This document shows, piece by piece, positions 18,062 through 25,733 of a DNA stretch of 64,000 nucleotides (the stretch's first letter is position 1; each line of letters begins with the position of its first letter). Source of the DNA: Bdellovibrionales bacterium. Lineage in GTDB: Bacteria > Bdellovibrionota > UBA1018 > CAIMNF01. The DNA lies in assembly GCA_947502835.1 (NCBI GenBank), contig CANNBJ010000003.1, positions 124,001 to 188,000 of the forward strand, written 5' to 3'. The translations under genes were made by a program, and so were the position numbers. Under the pieces are notes generated by a model. It saw only the letters and a list, made by a program, of their open reading frames with translations. It searched no databases and had not been told where the DNA came from.

Positions 18062-18868
18062 TCATTCCACCGGAAAATCGAATTCCTTGGCCGGGTGGGG
18101 CTCGTTCTTCAAGGTGAAGTGCCACCATTCTTTCGGGTAGTTTTGAAATCCTTCCGATTCCATTGCATTCCTGAGAATTTTTCGATGGAGTGCAGCCTTG
18201 GACGACGTGTTTGGATGATCGGTGTTTGCGAGGTCAGAAAAACAGTCATAGGCAGTGCCCATATTGAGTTGACCCGTTCGTTCAATGTCTCGCGTATCCC
18301 TGCAGTCTCCGCCTGATTCCTTGTATCGGAGAGGAGTGTCTTTGCTCGAGCTTGTGGCCGGTTTCTTGATCAAGGTCAGGTCCACCGTACTTCCCCGGCT
18401 GTGCCCCGAATGATCCGCAATGTATCCCCGTTCGATCAGAGTCGATTTCGGTTCGTCAGGGTAAAAAATTGACTTCATTTTCAAGTCAGCTCCAGTGCGT
18501 GTCCAATCCACAAACGCCCGGACTGCCTGGGCCGGGCGATAGCAGTCGAGGAGTAGAAGAGAGTATCCTTTTTTTGCAACCCGAGCTTCCACGCGGTGGA
18601 GGGCCCAAGCTGCCCGGTCAGTCAGGTAACACTTGTTTGTACGGTATCCTGGAACGACACGTCCCATGAAGTTCCATTCGCTTGCATAGCGCATTTCCAC
18701 TTGGATGTCAGGATGAATGGAGCTCAGGTCCACGAACCCCGGGGGCGGAAGGGAGGGCTCGGCCACTTTAAGGGGATCCGCTGAAGTAGGATTGGTAGCC
18801 AAGACGATTGAGAGCAAAACCATGGTAAGAGGTGCGAGCGTTTTCAGTTCCATTGGGTTTGGTTTCAC
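18062..18868 (-). CDS. D-alanyl-D-alanine dipeptidase-like enzyme (VanX/DdpX, peptidase M15D)
   Basis: The zinc site of the M15D family is intact: SGHSRGSTVDL supplies His and Asp ligands and KEWWHF the catalytic Glu and third His ligand. YRTNKCYL and LLLDCYRPAQAV are further family blocks. These enzymes split D-Ala-D-Ala during cell-wall recycling or vancomycin resistance. GTG 18868 is preferred (AAAGGA 6 bp upstream), followed by a signal peptide ending near TSA-DP, so it acts outside the cytoplasm. No vanHA genes are nearby, so a resistance cassette is not indicated. A 142-bp gap without clear features separates it from the next gene. Confidence 0.87.
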   Translation of the reverse strand: MKPNPMELKTLAPLTMVLLSIVLATNPTSADPLKVAEPSLPPPGFVDLSSIHPDIQVEMRYASEWNFMGRVVPGYRTNKCYLTDRAAWALHRVEARVAKKGYSLLLLDCYRPAQAVRAFVDWTRTGADLKMKSIFYPDEPKSTLIERGYIADHSGHSRGSTVDLTLIKKPATSSSKDTPLRYKESGGDCRDTRDIERTGQLNMGTAYDCFSDLANTDHPNTSSKAALHRKILRNAMESEGFQNYPKEWWHFTLKNEPHPAKEFDFPVE

Positions 18869-18932
18869 CCGGAATCCTTTCGATTGCAAAGCTGAAAGGG
18901 GTTTTTCTTTCCACTTCCAGCTCCAAACCCTG

Positions 18933-20615
18933 TCAAAAGCCGGGAATGAACTTGTAGGAAGGCATGTCTGGAAGTGGTGCGACTGAAAGATAGTTGATGA
19001 TCGTACTCAAATCAGCGGCACTTGAGGTGTCCACCGGAATGTCAGGGTGGGTGAGGGTCAAAGCTTTTCGCCAGGTGTTGCTCAATTGCATTTCAGCTTC
19101 GAGCGCTTGCTCTTCGCAGTCGTTTGCGTTGTACGGATCAGTAAGATCAAGACTGCATGCGGTGTTTGCACGAAACCCCTTACCCAGTGAATAGTTGCTG
19201 TCCAACCCTGTGAATGCATTCTGGATCCTCGGTAGAAGAAGAGTCAGGTCTGTCTCGATGCTCCCTGGGATTGAATCAGGGAATGCGCTGTAAAGATCAC
19301 TTTGGGCGGCTCCGAAGATATAGGTTTGATGGTAATACATTGCGACGGTTTTGTTCAGCCAGGTATCGAACTTCCCATGAAACACGATCCTGACGTAATC
19401 GGCAATGTCTGAGGGCAGCACATCGAAGACCGGGGTCCCTTCGGGTGGATTGCTACTTAGAGATCCGAGGTGTTGGTTAATTCTGATCAAGACAGGGGCG
19501 AGTCCGCATGGTTCCGGGTTCGGTCCTGTAGGGGAAGAGGCTGAGCAGGCGGACGAAGCAGCATCGCCGAAGGGTTTCAGTATTCCGCTGCTGAGTGTAC
19601 CGACATCTTCAAGAGATCGAACCAAGGAGTAGGCGAGATGATGGAGCATGAGCCGCAGATCAGGATCAATCACATCCAAAGATGGTTCCAGGACTTGATT
19701 GGTGGCCGCGTTTGGCACTGATAGGGCAGCCAGTTGAGCATCCATTCTTGCCCTGAAGCGAACGCCAATGGGGATGAGATCCGCTTTGCCTCCGGAATTT
19801 AAAGCGCTCAAGAACTCATTTGCGAATTGGTCCAAGGAAGATGGATCCTTGCGAAGTAGGATCGAGGTCCATGTGATGAGAAGGGCTGCGATGTCGGTTT
19901 GGGAAACTCCGCCCCGAATGGTGCTGTGATCCCACGCAAGTACATCGCCGACCAGGCCCTCTTTCAGATCGGAGTCTGGGCCCGAATAGGAATCGATTTC
20001 ATCAATTTGACTCTTCAGGAAAATTAAAATGGTTCTCTGATCGCCGCCTATCTGAAAAGACCCATAGTATGAGTACAGGCTTGAGAGCAAATCCACAGAA
20101 CTTTCCAGAGCCCGTTTCCGATAAGTCCCGATGATGCTTTGCTGAACCAAGAAGTCCTTTTCGTGTTGCAGAGCATTGCTCAAGATGGTCATCGCGTTTT
20201 GTTTTATAGTATAGAATTCCTGAAGCTTGCTCTGAGGAAGTGCCTCAGCCGTGGTAGAGCTGCTTACCGTAAAATTTGAACTGTTCAGATCCGCTTGGGT
20301 CAGGAGCTTACGGCGCTTTGCCAGGCCCTTGGCTTCACCGCCTGAAACAAAGATTCCGATTTTTGAATCGTCCATGGATGCAAGTTGAGTTTGGAGTGAT
20401 CCATCCTGATTGGTGAAGGTGTAAGATCCGTCAGCTGCAACTGGAGTTGAACAAAGTTCTGTCCAGGTCTGAGAAGCATCATCATAAACCCGCAGGTGAG
20501 CGCAGTAGGTGAACGAGGAGTCCGTACAGCTCTCAGTGCAAGAAGCTGAGGCCTGAGTGGATGAGATGAGAAAGATGCCTGAAATCAGTACGAGAAAAGC
20601 CGTGGAGATCTTCAT
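18933..20615 (-). CDS. large exported protein of unknown function
   Basis: 560 residues with a signal peptide (MKIS, hydrophobic core, cleavage near ASA-SCT). The first 110 residues read like a small beta-sandwich (DGSYTFTNQDGSLQTQL), the rest is mostly helical. Cys are clustered at the start and in two later pairs. No domain recognised. It overlaps the preceding small lipoprotein gene by 4 bp, so the two likely work together at the envelope. Confidence 0.55.
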   Translation of the reverse strand: MKISTAFLVLISGIFLISSTQASASCTESCTDSSFTYCAHLRVYDDASQTWTELCSTPVAADGSYTFTNQDGSLQTQLASMDDSKIGIFVSGGEAKGLAKRRKLLTQADLNSSNFTVSSSTTAEALPQSKLQEFYTIKQNAMTILSNALQHEKDFLVQQSIIGTYRKRALESSVDLLSSLYSYYGSFQIGGDQRTILIFLKSQIDEIDSYSGPDSDLKEGLVGDVLAWDHSTIRGGVSQTDIAALLITWTSILLRKDPSSLDQFANEFLSALNSGGKADLIPIGVRFRARMDAQLAALSVPNAATNQVLEPSLDVIDPDLRLMLHHLAYSLVRSLEDVGTLSSGILKPFGDAASSACSASSPTGPNPEPCGLAPVLIRINQHLGSLSSNPPEGTPVFDVLPSDIADYVRIVFHGKFDTWLNKTVAMYYHQTYIFGAAQSDLYSAFPDSIPGSIETDLTLLLPRIQNAFTGLDSNYSLGKGFRANTACSLDLTDPYNANDCEEQALEAEMQLSNTWRKALTLTHPDIPVDTSSAADLSTIINYLSVAPLPDMPSYKFIPGF

Positions 20616-20854
20616 TGTTCCACTTTCCCTTGTATGATGTACGGTCCACTGGTGCCCCCCGTAGTGCCTCCGGAGGTCCCACTGCCGCCCCCACTGCTAC
20701 TTCCGCCGCTGCTGCTTCCGCCGCCCGAGCCCGTTGTCGCGGAGGTTGCATTGTTCAAGGAGGCAGGAATGGAAGACCGCGTTTTCGGAGTGCACGCCGA
20801 GAGTCCGAATGAAAGTATGAACAAAAATACAGGAACATTCTTCACCCATCCCAT
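20612..20854 (-). CDS. small lipoprotein with Gly/Ser-rich tail
   Basis: 80 residues from ATG 20854: signal peptide with lipobox LSAC, then a short Asn/Thr segment and a low-complexity stretch of Gly, Ser and Thr (20640-20750), ending GPYIIQGKVEQ. The ending resembles the first strand of a small transthyretin-like domain, so this could be a tethered linker lost from a longer protein. The start of the following gene overlaps its stop by 4 bp. Upstream 20855-21078 holds only AT-rich promoter-like sequence for the divergent genes. Confidence 0.5.
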   Translation of the reverse strand: MGWVKNVPVFLFILSFGLSACTPKTRSSIPASLNNATSATTGSGGGSSSGGSSSGGGSGTSGGTTGGTSGPYIIQGKVEQ

Positions 20855-21078
20855 AGAATTAGGATATCTTAATTTCTTGATTATTACAATCAAGTATTAA
20901 ACGAAAACCGATTTAGAAACCGATGCCATTTGAGGGTAGGGTGGGTTTTAAGGACTTTTGCGCAGCATGAGGCAAGTTCTGGCGCCAATTGGGGCGATCC
21001 TCTGATTTACATTATCAACGAAAATAGTTGCAACTCTGCACAAAACCTCTTAAATCTTGCGTTAGCAAGGGGGGGCCC

Positions 21079-22080
21079 ATGCAACTACATCAGCATCGGT
21101 GGGGTAAGGTTTTATTCGTCTTTTTTGTCGTAGGATTTTCGGGAGTCGATTGGTTTTCGATTGAAGAGTCGATGGCGCGGACGGTAGGCGCCACAGCAAT
21201 TCCAATGAAGCGAAAATCGAAATCACAAGGGAGTCGAAGGGGTTCCTCAGTGCCCTCGACAAGTGCGGGGGCGATGAGCTCTTCTGCGGTCACCGCAGAG
21301 GTGGATGCGACCAAGCCTGAAGCGGCAGCCCGGAACAAGTTCGGAGTTTCGTATTGGTCGATGTTCACGGGACCTGCAATCGGGCAATCGTTTGATCAAT
21401 CAAAAACAGGCAGCGGGGAAGTGAGTGAAACCGGGGCAAATTATTTTCAGATCCTCTTTGCCACCTTCAGCCCGAATCCCGATCAAGTGGTCGGCGCACA
21501 GCTCAGGACTTCAACGGATATGAATCGTCCGGCCTCGGCGCCAGTGATGGATTTCCTGAATCCCAGGATTTATTTTCATCAGAAGAATGTGATCAACAAC
21601 AACTGGGTGAGCATGGGCCTTCAGCCCTTTGTTGAGATTCCGACAACCGAGGCATCTCGACAAAACAGTCTGAAAACAACTTTGCTCTTTGCCCAGAACT
21701 TCACTTTCAAGATTCCCGATGAGCGCTGGACTCTCCAGCTGACCACGATGATCAACCAGCATTTCTATGGAGAGGCGAGAAGCGGGGCACGTACCACCGA
21801 TCTTGTGGCGTTTCCGACGGTCGGCTACCAACTCTCAAAGTCCTTTCAACTTTTGGGATGGGCTTGGTTTGATTGGACCCGCCGCAGGGAGACGGTCTCA
21901 GATTCCGGCGCTACCGTGGCGCCTGCCGGATTTGACTCCTGGAGTGATAATTATGCGCGACTGGGTCTGAACATTTCGGTGCTTGAGAATGTGCAAATCA
22001 TGCCGTGTGCACAGGTTTTTTTGAACAATCTGCGCGCAAGCAATACGACTTTCGGCTTTGATTTGTCGGCAAGTCTCTAG
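21079..22080 (+). CDS. exported outer-membrane-like protein of unknown function
   Basis: ATG 21079 has an excellent AGGGGGGG site 3 bp upstream. A hydrophobic stretch (KVLFVFFVVGFSGV) acts as signal or anchor. A Ser/Ala/Thr-rich linker (residues 45-90) leads into a 240-residue region of amphipathic strands (FGVSYWSMFTG, PRIYFHQKNVIN, TLQLTTMINQHF), like a porin-type barrel. Unknown family. The PAP2 gene starts 8 bp downstream and is probably cotranscribed. Confidence 0.55.
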   Translation: MQLHQHRWGKVLFVFFVVGFSGVDWFSIEESMARTVGATAIPMKRKSKSQGSRRGSSVPSTSAGAMSSSAVTAEVDATKPEAAARNKFGVSYWSMFTGPAIGQSFDQSKTGSGEVSETGANYFQILFATFSPNPDQVVGAQLRTSTDMNRPASAPVMDFLNPRIYFHQKNVINNNWVSMGLQPFVEIPTTEASRQNSLKTTLLFAQNFTFKIPDERWTLQLTTMINQHFYGEARSGARTTDLVAFPTVGYQLSKSFQLLGWAWFDWTRRRETVSDSGATVAPAGFDSWSDNYARLGLNISVLENVQIMPCAQVFLNNLRASNTTFGFDLSASL

Positions 22081-22088
22081 GGGGTTCC

Positions 22089-22757
22089 GTGATGGGCTTC
22101 AAGGGGATCAATGTTCTGATTTTTGTTGGGTTCTTCGGGATGAATCCGGTGCATGCACAGGATTCATGGTTTCTTGGGTATCGCCTCTCGCCTCCTCCAG
22201 TGGCCGGATCCGCTGAAAGTGATGAAGACTTCATTCGTCTGCATGAGTATCAGGATCATCGAACTCCTGGTGCGTGTGAAGCTGCGGAGTCTCAAAGTGA
22301 TCTCACACTTGAGAATGGATTTGGTCCTGAGACCGGGGTCCTGACAAAGGATGAGGTCAGGCAAGTTCGAGTGCTTGGGGCAAGAGTGATTGCGAAGGCC
22401 TTGGTGCCTGTTCTTTATTTCAAGAATAGATTCAAGCGCCCCCGTCCATTCCGGACGGATCCCACGCTTTCGCCCTGTATTTCCAAGCCTCGATTCGGGG
22501 ATGATGCTTATCCCAGTGGACATTCCACAGTGGGGTATGCCTTGGCACTTGTGCTCTCAAAAAGGTTTCCGGAGAAGCGGGATCTGATCCTGCGACAAGG
22601 GCTTCAGATTGGAGAGAACCGCCTCATTGGTGGGGTTCATCATCCAAGCGATGTAATTGCAGGACGAAGGCTTGCCGAGCAGGTGGTGCGCGGGATGCGT
22701 AAGGAACATCACTTGGCCTTCATGGGGCCGTCTGGAAATATGCTGAGGGTTCGCTAA
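22089..22757 (+). CDS. PAP2-family acid phosphatase, exported
   Basis: The three-part PAP2 signature is complete: KNRFKRPRPF (K-x6-RP), YPSGHSTVG (PSGH with the catalytic His) and ENRLIGGVHHPSDV (R-x5-H-x3-D). Arrangement and an N-terminal signal peptide (FVGFFGMNPVHAQ) match class A non-specific acid phosphatases of the periplasm. GTG 22089 or ATG 22092 could start it; both follow the GGGGG near the end of the previous gene. A hairpin (22762-22781, stem TGCGGG/CCCGCA) follows the stop but lacks a T-run. Confidence 0.85.
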   Translation: MMGFKGINVLIFVGFFGMNPVHAQDSWFLGYRLSPPPVAGSAESDEDFIRLHEYQDHRTPGACEAAESQSDLTLENGFGPETGVLTKDEVRQVRVLGARVIAKALVPVLYFKNRFKRPRPFRTDPTLSPCISKPRFGDDAYPSGHSTVGYALALVLSKRFPEKRDLILRQGLQIGENRLIGGVHHPSDVIAGRRLAEQVVRGMRKEHHLAFMGPSGNMLRVR

Positions 22758-23100
22758 AGGCTGCGGGAATTTTTGCCCGCATATTTGAATTGTTTACGCT
22801 ACCTGCCTTACTTCGAATCTACCCGGGGCTCATGCAGTTGAAGCAGGTCCTGGTCTTCGCCCGTTCACCTGCACATCCGGCTCAGGTGTGCAACATCGAG
22901 TCGCACCTCACGGCTCGGCTCCTGCCTCGCCGCGCACGCGCGCTTCAAGTAAATCATCTCCGCTTTGTTGTCTTTATAGTTTTCCATATTCATCACAATG
23001 AGCGCGAAGGTAAATGCGTCCCGAATGACACAGGTGCGGGGCTGAAAAACCACTTCGGATCAGAGCATGTTCGTGCGAAAATTTTCTCAGAGGTACCTTT
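22758..23100. other. intergenic region, no gene supported
   Basis: 343 bp between the PAP2 gene and the small Cys-rich gene. It holds the hairpin at 22762-22781 and a GC-rich stretch at 22900-22960 with CTCGGCTCC / GCCTCGCC runs that vaguely resembles the palindromic array downstream. Short frames here show no ribosome-binding site or signal features and I do not call them. The last 15 bp carry the AGAGG site of the next gene. Confidence 0.5.
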
Positions 23101-23352
23101 ATGAAAGCACTCTTTTTCGCTGCGGCCTTGTTTCTATCCTTTGGTATCGATTCTTTTGCAAAACCCGGATGTCCCAAGGGGGTTCAGAATACTGTGTGCG
23201 GAACTCGTTGTGATGGATCGCCGGTGGGTGGCACCATGCAACCCTGTGCGAGTGGATGCTGTTGCAAACCCGCGGTGCCTTGTCCGACCACTCAGCGCGA
23301 CTCACCCGTGGATGAGAATCACGAACTCTTGGCGCAGTTAGGGATCGAGTAG
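23101..23352 (+). CDS. small exported Cys-rich protein
   Basis: 83 residues with a clear signal peptide (MKALFFAAALFLSFGIDSFA) and an AGAGG site 7 bp before ATG. The 63-residue mature part contains eight Cys, including a CCC run (SGCCCKP), so it is probably a compact disulphide-rich secreted peptide. No family recognised. Its stop codon abuts the palindromic array beside tRNA-Ser. Confidence 0.6.
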   Translation: MKALFFAAALFLSFGIDSFAKPGCPKGVQNTVCGTRCDGSPVGGTMQPCASGCCCKPAVPCPTTQRDSPVDENHELLAQLGIE

Positions 23353-23466
23353 GCTCGCGTTGCTCGCGCGAGGGTCCTCACCCACCCCCTTCCTACAAAT
23401 AATTTTCCCCTTGCGCACGAACCCACGAGGAAGGTTCCCGTGACTTCATCATCTCGGCCCAGCGCC

Positions 23467-23589
23467 TCCATTCTTTTAAATCCCTTTTTAGGAAATCGAG
23501 CGAGGCAAGCGAGGGAGTCGTACGCAAAGGTACGTCGGACTGAGCGCGTCCGAAGGGAGATGATGTAAAAAGGGATTTAAAAGAATGGA
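23467..23589. repeat. perfect 24-bp inverted repeat, module A
   Basis: Arms at 23467-23490 and 23566-23589 are exact reverse complements over 24 bp. The 75-nt loop holds a nested hairpin (CGTAC/GTACG) and a second short stem (GGAC/GTCC). The right arm runs directly into a copy of the tRNA-Ser 3' end. Confidence 0.85.
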
Positions 23590-23605
23590 GGAGGGGATGG
23601 GATTC
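23584..23605. repeat. att-like direct repeat of the tRNA-Ser 3' end
   Basis: These 22 bp are identical to 23881-23902, which covers the 3' end of tRNA-Ser from the T loop to the CCA. Many tyrosine-integrase elements leave exactly this part of a tRNA gene as their repeat. The enclosed interval is under 300 bp and has no integrase gene. Confidence 0.7.
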
Positions 23606-23761
23606 ACCTCGCGCCTCCTGCTCTCGGCCCTGCGGGCAACCTTTGTTCGCTTTCGCTCTCTGCGGTTGTGCAAAAATGCGATCCGCGCATTTTTGTCGAA
23701 CCCACGTGAGCTCGCGTTGCTCGCGCGTGAGTTCTCACCCACCCCTTCCTCAAGAAGGTTT

Positions 23762-23877
23762 CCCCTCGAATTTTCCATTTAAGGAAGGCGAACGAGGGGA
23801 AGCGAGCGCAGGTGTATAAGTGATACTCCGAGCGAGTGAGCCGAAATGAGACGATCTTAAATGGAAAATGCGAGAGG
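23762..23877. repeat. inverted repeat, module B
   Basis: A 14-bp perfect core (ATTTTCCATTTAAG at 23770-23783 against 23856-23869), extended outward with two mismatches to 23762 and 23877. The 72-nt loop is homologous to the loop of module A but its nested hairpin uses a different stem (GTAT/ATAC). It lies just downstream of the tRNA in the direction of tRNA transcription. Confidence 0.8.
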
Positions 23878-23882
23878 GAAAA

Positions 23883-23972
23883 TGGAGGAGGGGATGGGAT
23901 TCGAACCCACGAAAGGTGTGACCCTTTACACGCTTTCCAAGCGTGCTCCTTCAACCACTCGGACACCCCTCC
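23883..23972 (-). tRNA. tRNA-Ser, anticodon GGA
   Basis: Read on the minus strand: acceptor GGAGGGG pairs with CCCCTCC, D stem TCC/GGA, anticodon stem CACGC/GCGTG with loop TTGGAAA (GGA, reading UCC/UCU), a long variable arm as expected for serine, and T arm GTGGG-TTCGAAT-CCCAT. CCA is encoded (23883-23885). The base before CCA reads U, whereas bacterial serine tRNAs usually carry G73, which is unusual. Confidence 0.95.
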
Positions 23973-24118
23973 GGAAAACAGATTTAAATTGTGTTCACCT
24001 TATAGCACGCCAAGAGGCGGGAGTCTAGGATTCTGAGGCTCTCCACTCATTGGAAATCGTTTGGGTGCTCGTTCTTGAAATCCTTCGGCTTTTTTTGACT
24101 TCAGAGTCATTTTTGGAA

Positions 24119-24157
24119 ATAAAAAACCCCCGGCATCCAGAGGAAGCCGGGGGTTTG
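24119..24157 (-). terminator. rho-independent terminator of the Cys-rich exported gene
   Basis: Perfect 10-bp stem (AACCCCCGGC, 24125-24134, with 24146-24155) followed on the minus strand by a T-run. It lies 16 bp past the stop of 24173-24823. Between it and the tRNA (23973-24118) I see nothing coding. Confidence 0.9.
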
Positions 24158-24172
24158 AAGTGAAACAAGTCC

Positions 24173-24823
24173 TTATTGCGCAGAAAGTTTCTTGGTGTAG
24201 GCAGCCGGAGGAATTGCAGCGGCTCCTGGTACGCACGAATCCTGGGTTTTTGCAGTCTGGGTGCAACCAGAAGCTGAGTCTACAGGCTTCGAACATGTTC
24301 CGATTGTTTGTCCTGTGAGAGGACCGTTGCAGTTCTGGTTTTGAAAGGTGCAGGTCACGTTCGCGGCAGAGGGGCCATTTTCTACGCAAACTTTTTGAAT
24401 TTCGCAGGCCTTTGAACCTGATACGGCGCAGTTTTGGTTATGAGCATCAGAAGCACAAAAGTTCTGGGCGCCTTGGTTGTTGCAAGACATGGTCATTGCG
24501 TTCGGGTTTGTGTAGGTCTGAAGCTGGCCAGTGTAACCGCCGGTTGTTGGGGTGTAGGAGAAGGTGCGGACACCGACACTGTAGTTCATGGAGCCGGGAA
24601 TTCCTGCTCTTGCTACGCATTGGCTACACTTCGCATTCATTGCAGCTGAGATCGCGCTGTTTACAAGACCTGCAATCACCGCGACATCGGTGCTGTTTGT
24701 TGACACGGTTCCGGAAATGGTGCCCAGAGAAGTGGGGCTGACACCGCTGGTTGACCAATTCACTGTGAATGCATTTGCATTTGCTGCGAACAATACCAAG
24801 GACAAGAGTGATAATAATTTCAT
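24173..24823 (-). CDS. secreted Cys-rich protein of unknown function
   Basis: 216 residues with signal peptide MKLLSLLSLVLFAANANA. The first half is Thr/Ser/Gly-rich and strand-like; the second half carries a dozen Cys in spaced pairs (CSQC, NFCASDAHNQNC, ACEIQKVC, NCNG, GCTQ). No family recognised. It has its own strong terminator, so it is probably monocistronic and well expressed. The 172-bp upstream gap contains a weak CCCC/GGGG hairpin and its promoter region. Confidence 0.6.
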   Translation of the reverse strand: MKLLSLLSLVLFAANANAFTVNWSTSGVSPTSLGTISGTVSTNSTDVAVIAGLVNSAISAAMNAKCSQCVARAGIPGSMNYSVGVRTFSYTPTTGGYTGQLQTYTNPNAMTMSCNNQGAQNFCASDAHNQNCAVSGSKACEIQKVCVENGPSAANVTCTFQNQNCNGPLTGQTIGTCSKPVDSASGCTQTAKTQDSCVPGAAAIPPAAYTKKLSAQ

Positions 24824-24995
24824 TTTGATTCTCCCAATTGAATGCCCAATTATGACAGTTTTGAAGCCCCCGTTTGGGGACCCTGATCCAGACTAGACGG
24901 AGAAAGGGGATGATTTGAAGCGAAAAGTGATGGAGTGTGTGCTTTGTTTGGATCGAGGACTCGATCTCCGTCAAAAGCCCGATAGTGCCCTCGAT

Positions 24996-25628
24996 TCAGC
25001 CTAGTTCCCGAGCCTCGATCACTTTGATTCCCCGGTTGGGGCTCTTTGCCTCCTCGACCATCCGGTGAGCGAGGGATTCAACCTCGGTGGCAAATCTTCG
25101 AATCCAACCTCTGGGCAAAGCCCTTGAAATGAGGATTCCGATCCGTTCTGCGGGCCTTGATTCCTGACGTTCCCCGATCAAAAGCCCGGGCCGGAAAATC
25201 ACGGTAGATTTGATTTCAAGCTTGCAGAGTGCCTGTTCGGTTTCTCCCTTCACTTGATTGTAAAAGATCGGGGAGTCGGGGTTTGCGCCAGTCGCGGAAA
25301 TCACAAGAAAGACCACGGCTTCGCTCTTTTTTGCAAGCTGTCCGAACTGCACGACTGCATCAAAATCCACTGCTCGAAAGGCTGCCCGGGAGCCCGCATT
25401 CTTGAGTGTGGTACCGAGTGCGCAAAAAAAAGTGGCGCCTGCCGGAATCGAGTGTGAGTCCGATAGTTTTGAAAAGTCCGTGATCACTCGCTCTTCGATC
25501 TTCGGGTGTTGAAAACTGAGGGAGCGCCTCGTGACGACAATCACGCGGGTGATTGAGGGGTCTTCCAATAAAAAACGAAGAATCTTTGAGCCCGTGAGGC
25601 CTGTGGCTCCGGCAATGACTGCGATCAT
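24996..25628 (-). CDS. NAD(P)-binding Rossmann-fold oxidoreductase (HTATIP2/YbjT-like)
   Basis: Starts with the dinucleotide-binding strand IAVIAGATGLTGSKI (Gly-x2-Gly-x2-Gly), then VIVVTRRSL and the TFFCALGTTLKNAGS segment typical of the HTATIP2/atypical SDR group, and VISATGANPDS near the active site. Substrate unknown. ATG 25628 places the Rossmann strand at the N-terminus; ATG 25640 adds four residues and neither has a good ribosome-binding site. Confidence 0.8.
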   Translation of the reverse strand: MIAVIAGATGLTGSKILRFLLEDPSITRVIVVTRRSLSFQHPKIEERVITDFSKLSDSHSIPAGATFFCALGTTLKNAGSRAAFRAVDFDAVVQFGQLAKKSEAVVFLVISATGANPDSPIFYNQVKGETEQALCKLEIKSTVIFRPGLLIGERQESRPAERIGILISRALPRGWIRRFATEVESLAHRMVEEAKSPNRGIKVIEARELG

Positions 25629-25733
25629 GGGGGCCCACATTAGCCGGCTTTTGCAAGGAGTGGATGGTTTTCTTTAATTCCTGATTGTTTTAGTCTTGAT
25701 TTCAGACGGGAGATTTCATAGGATCGTGCAGCC

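Larger units (their letters stand above)
23353..23882. repeat. tRNA-Ser-linked array of two palindromic modules
   Basis: No coding gene is supported here. An identical 18-mer (GCTCGCGTTGCTCGCGCG) at 23353-23370 and 23710-23727 is followed both times by CTCACCCACCCC-TTCCT and, further on, by a long inverted repeat with a 72-75 nt loop. The loops of the two modules resemble each other (GGAA--CGA-CGAGG--AAGCGAG, then a small hairpin, then CCGAA) while the arms are unrelated in sequence. CGAACCCACG, the 5' half of the tRNA T arm as read on the plus strand, occurs at 23418-23427 and 23697-23706 as well as in the tRNA (23902-23911). I infer serial duplication of a tRNA-linked palindromic element. 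Confidence 0.75.

Noticed and set aside
18062-18868. Vancomycin-resistance cassette
   Set aside because: The VanX-like gene stands without vanH, vanA or a two-component system; such dipeptidases also recycle cell wall.
22865-23053. A 62-codon frame in the gap before the small Cys-rich gene
   Set aside because: No ribosome-binding site, signal peptide or family resemblance; GC-rich filler gives chance frames.
23353-23882. CRISPR array or coding gene
   Set aside because: Only two modules, no regular short repeat-spacer pattern, no cas genes, and the open frames are repeats of array sequence.
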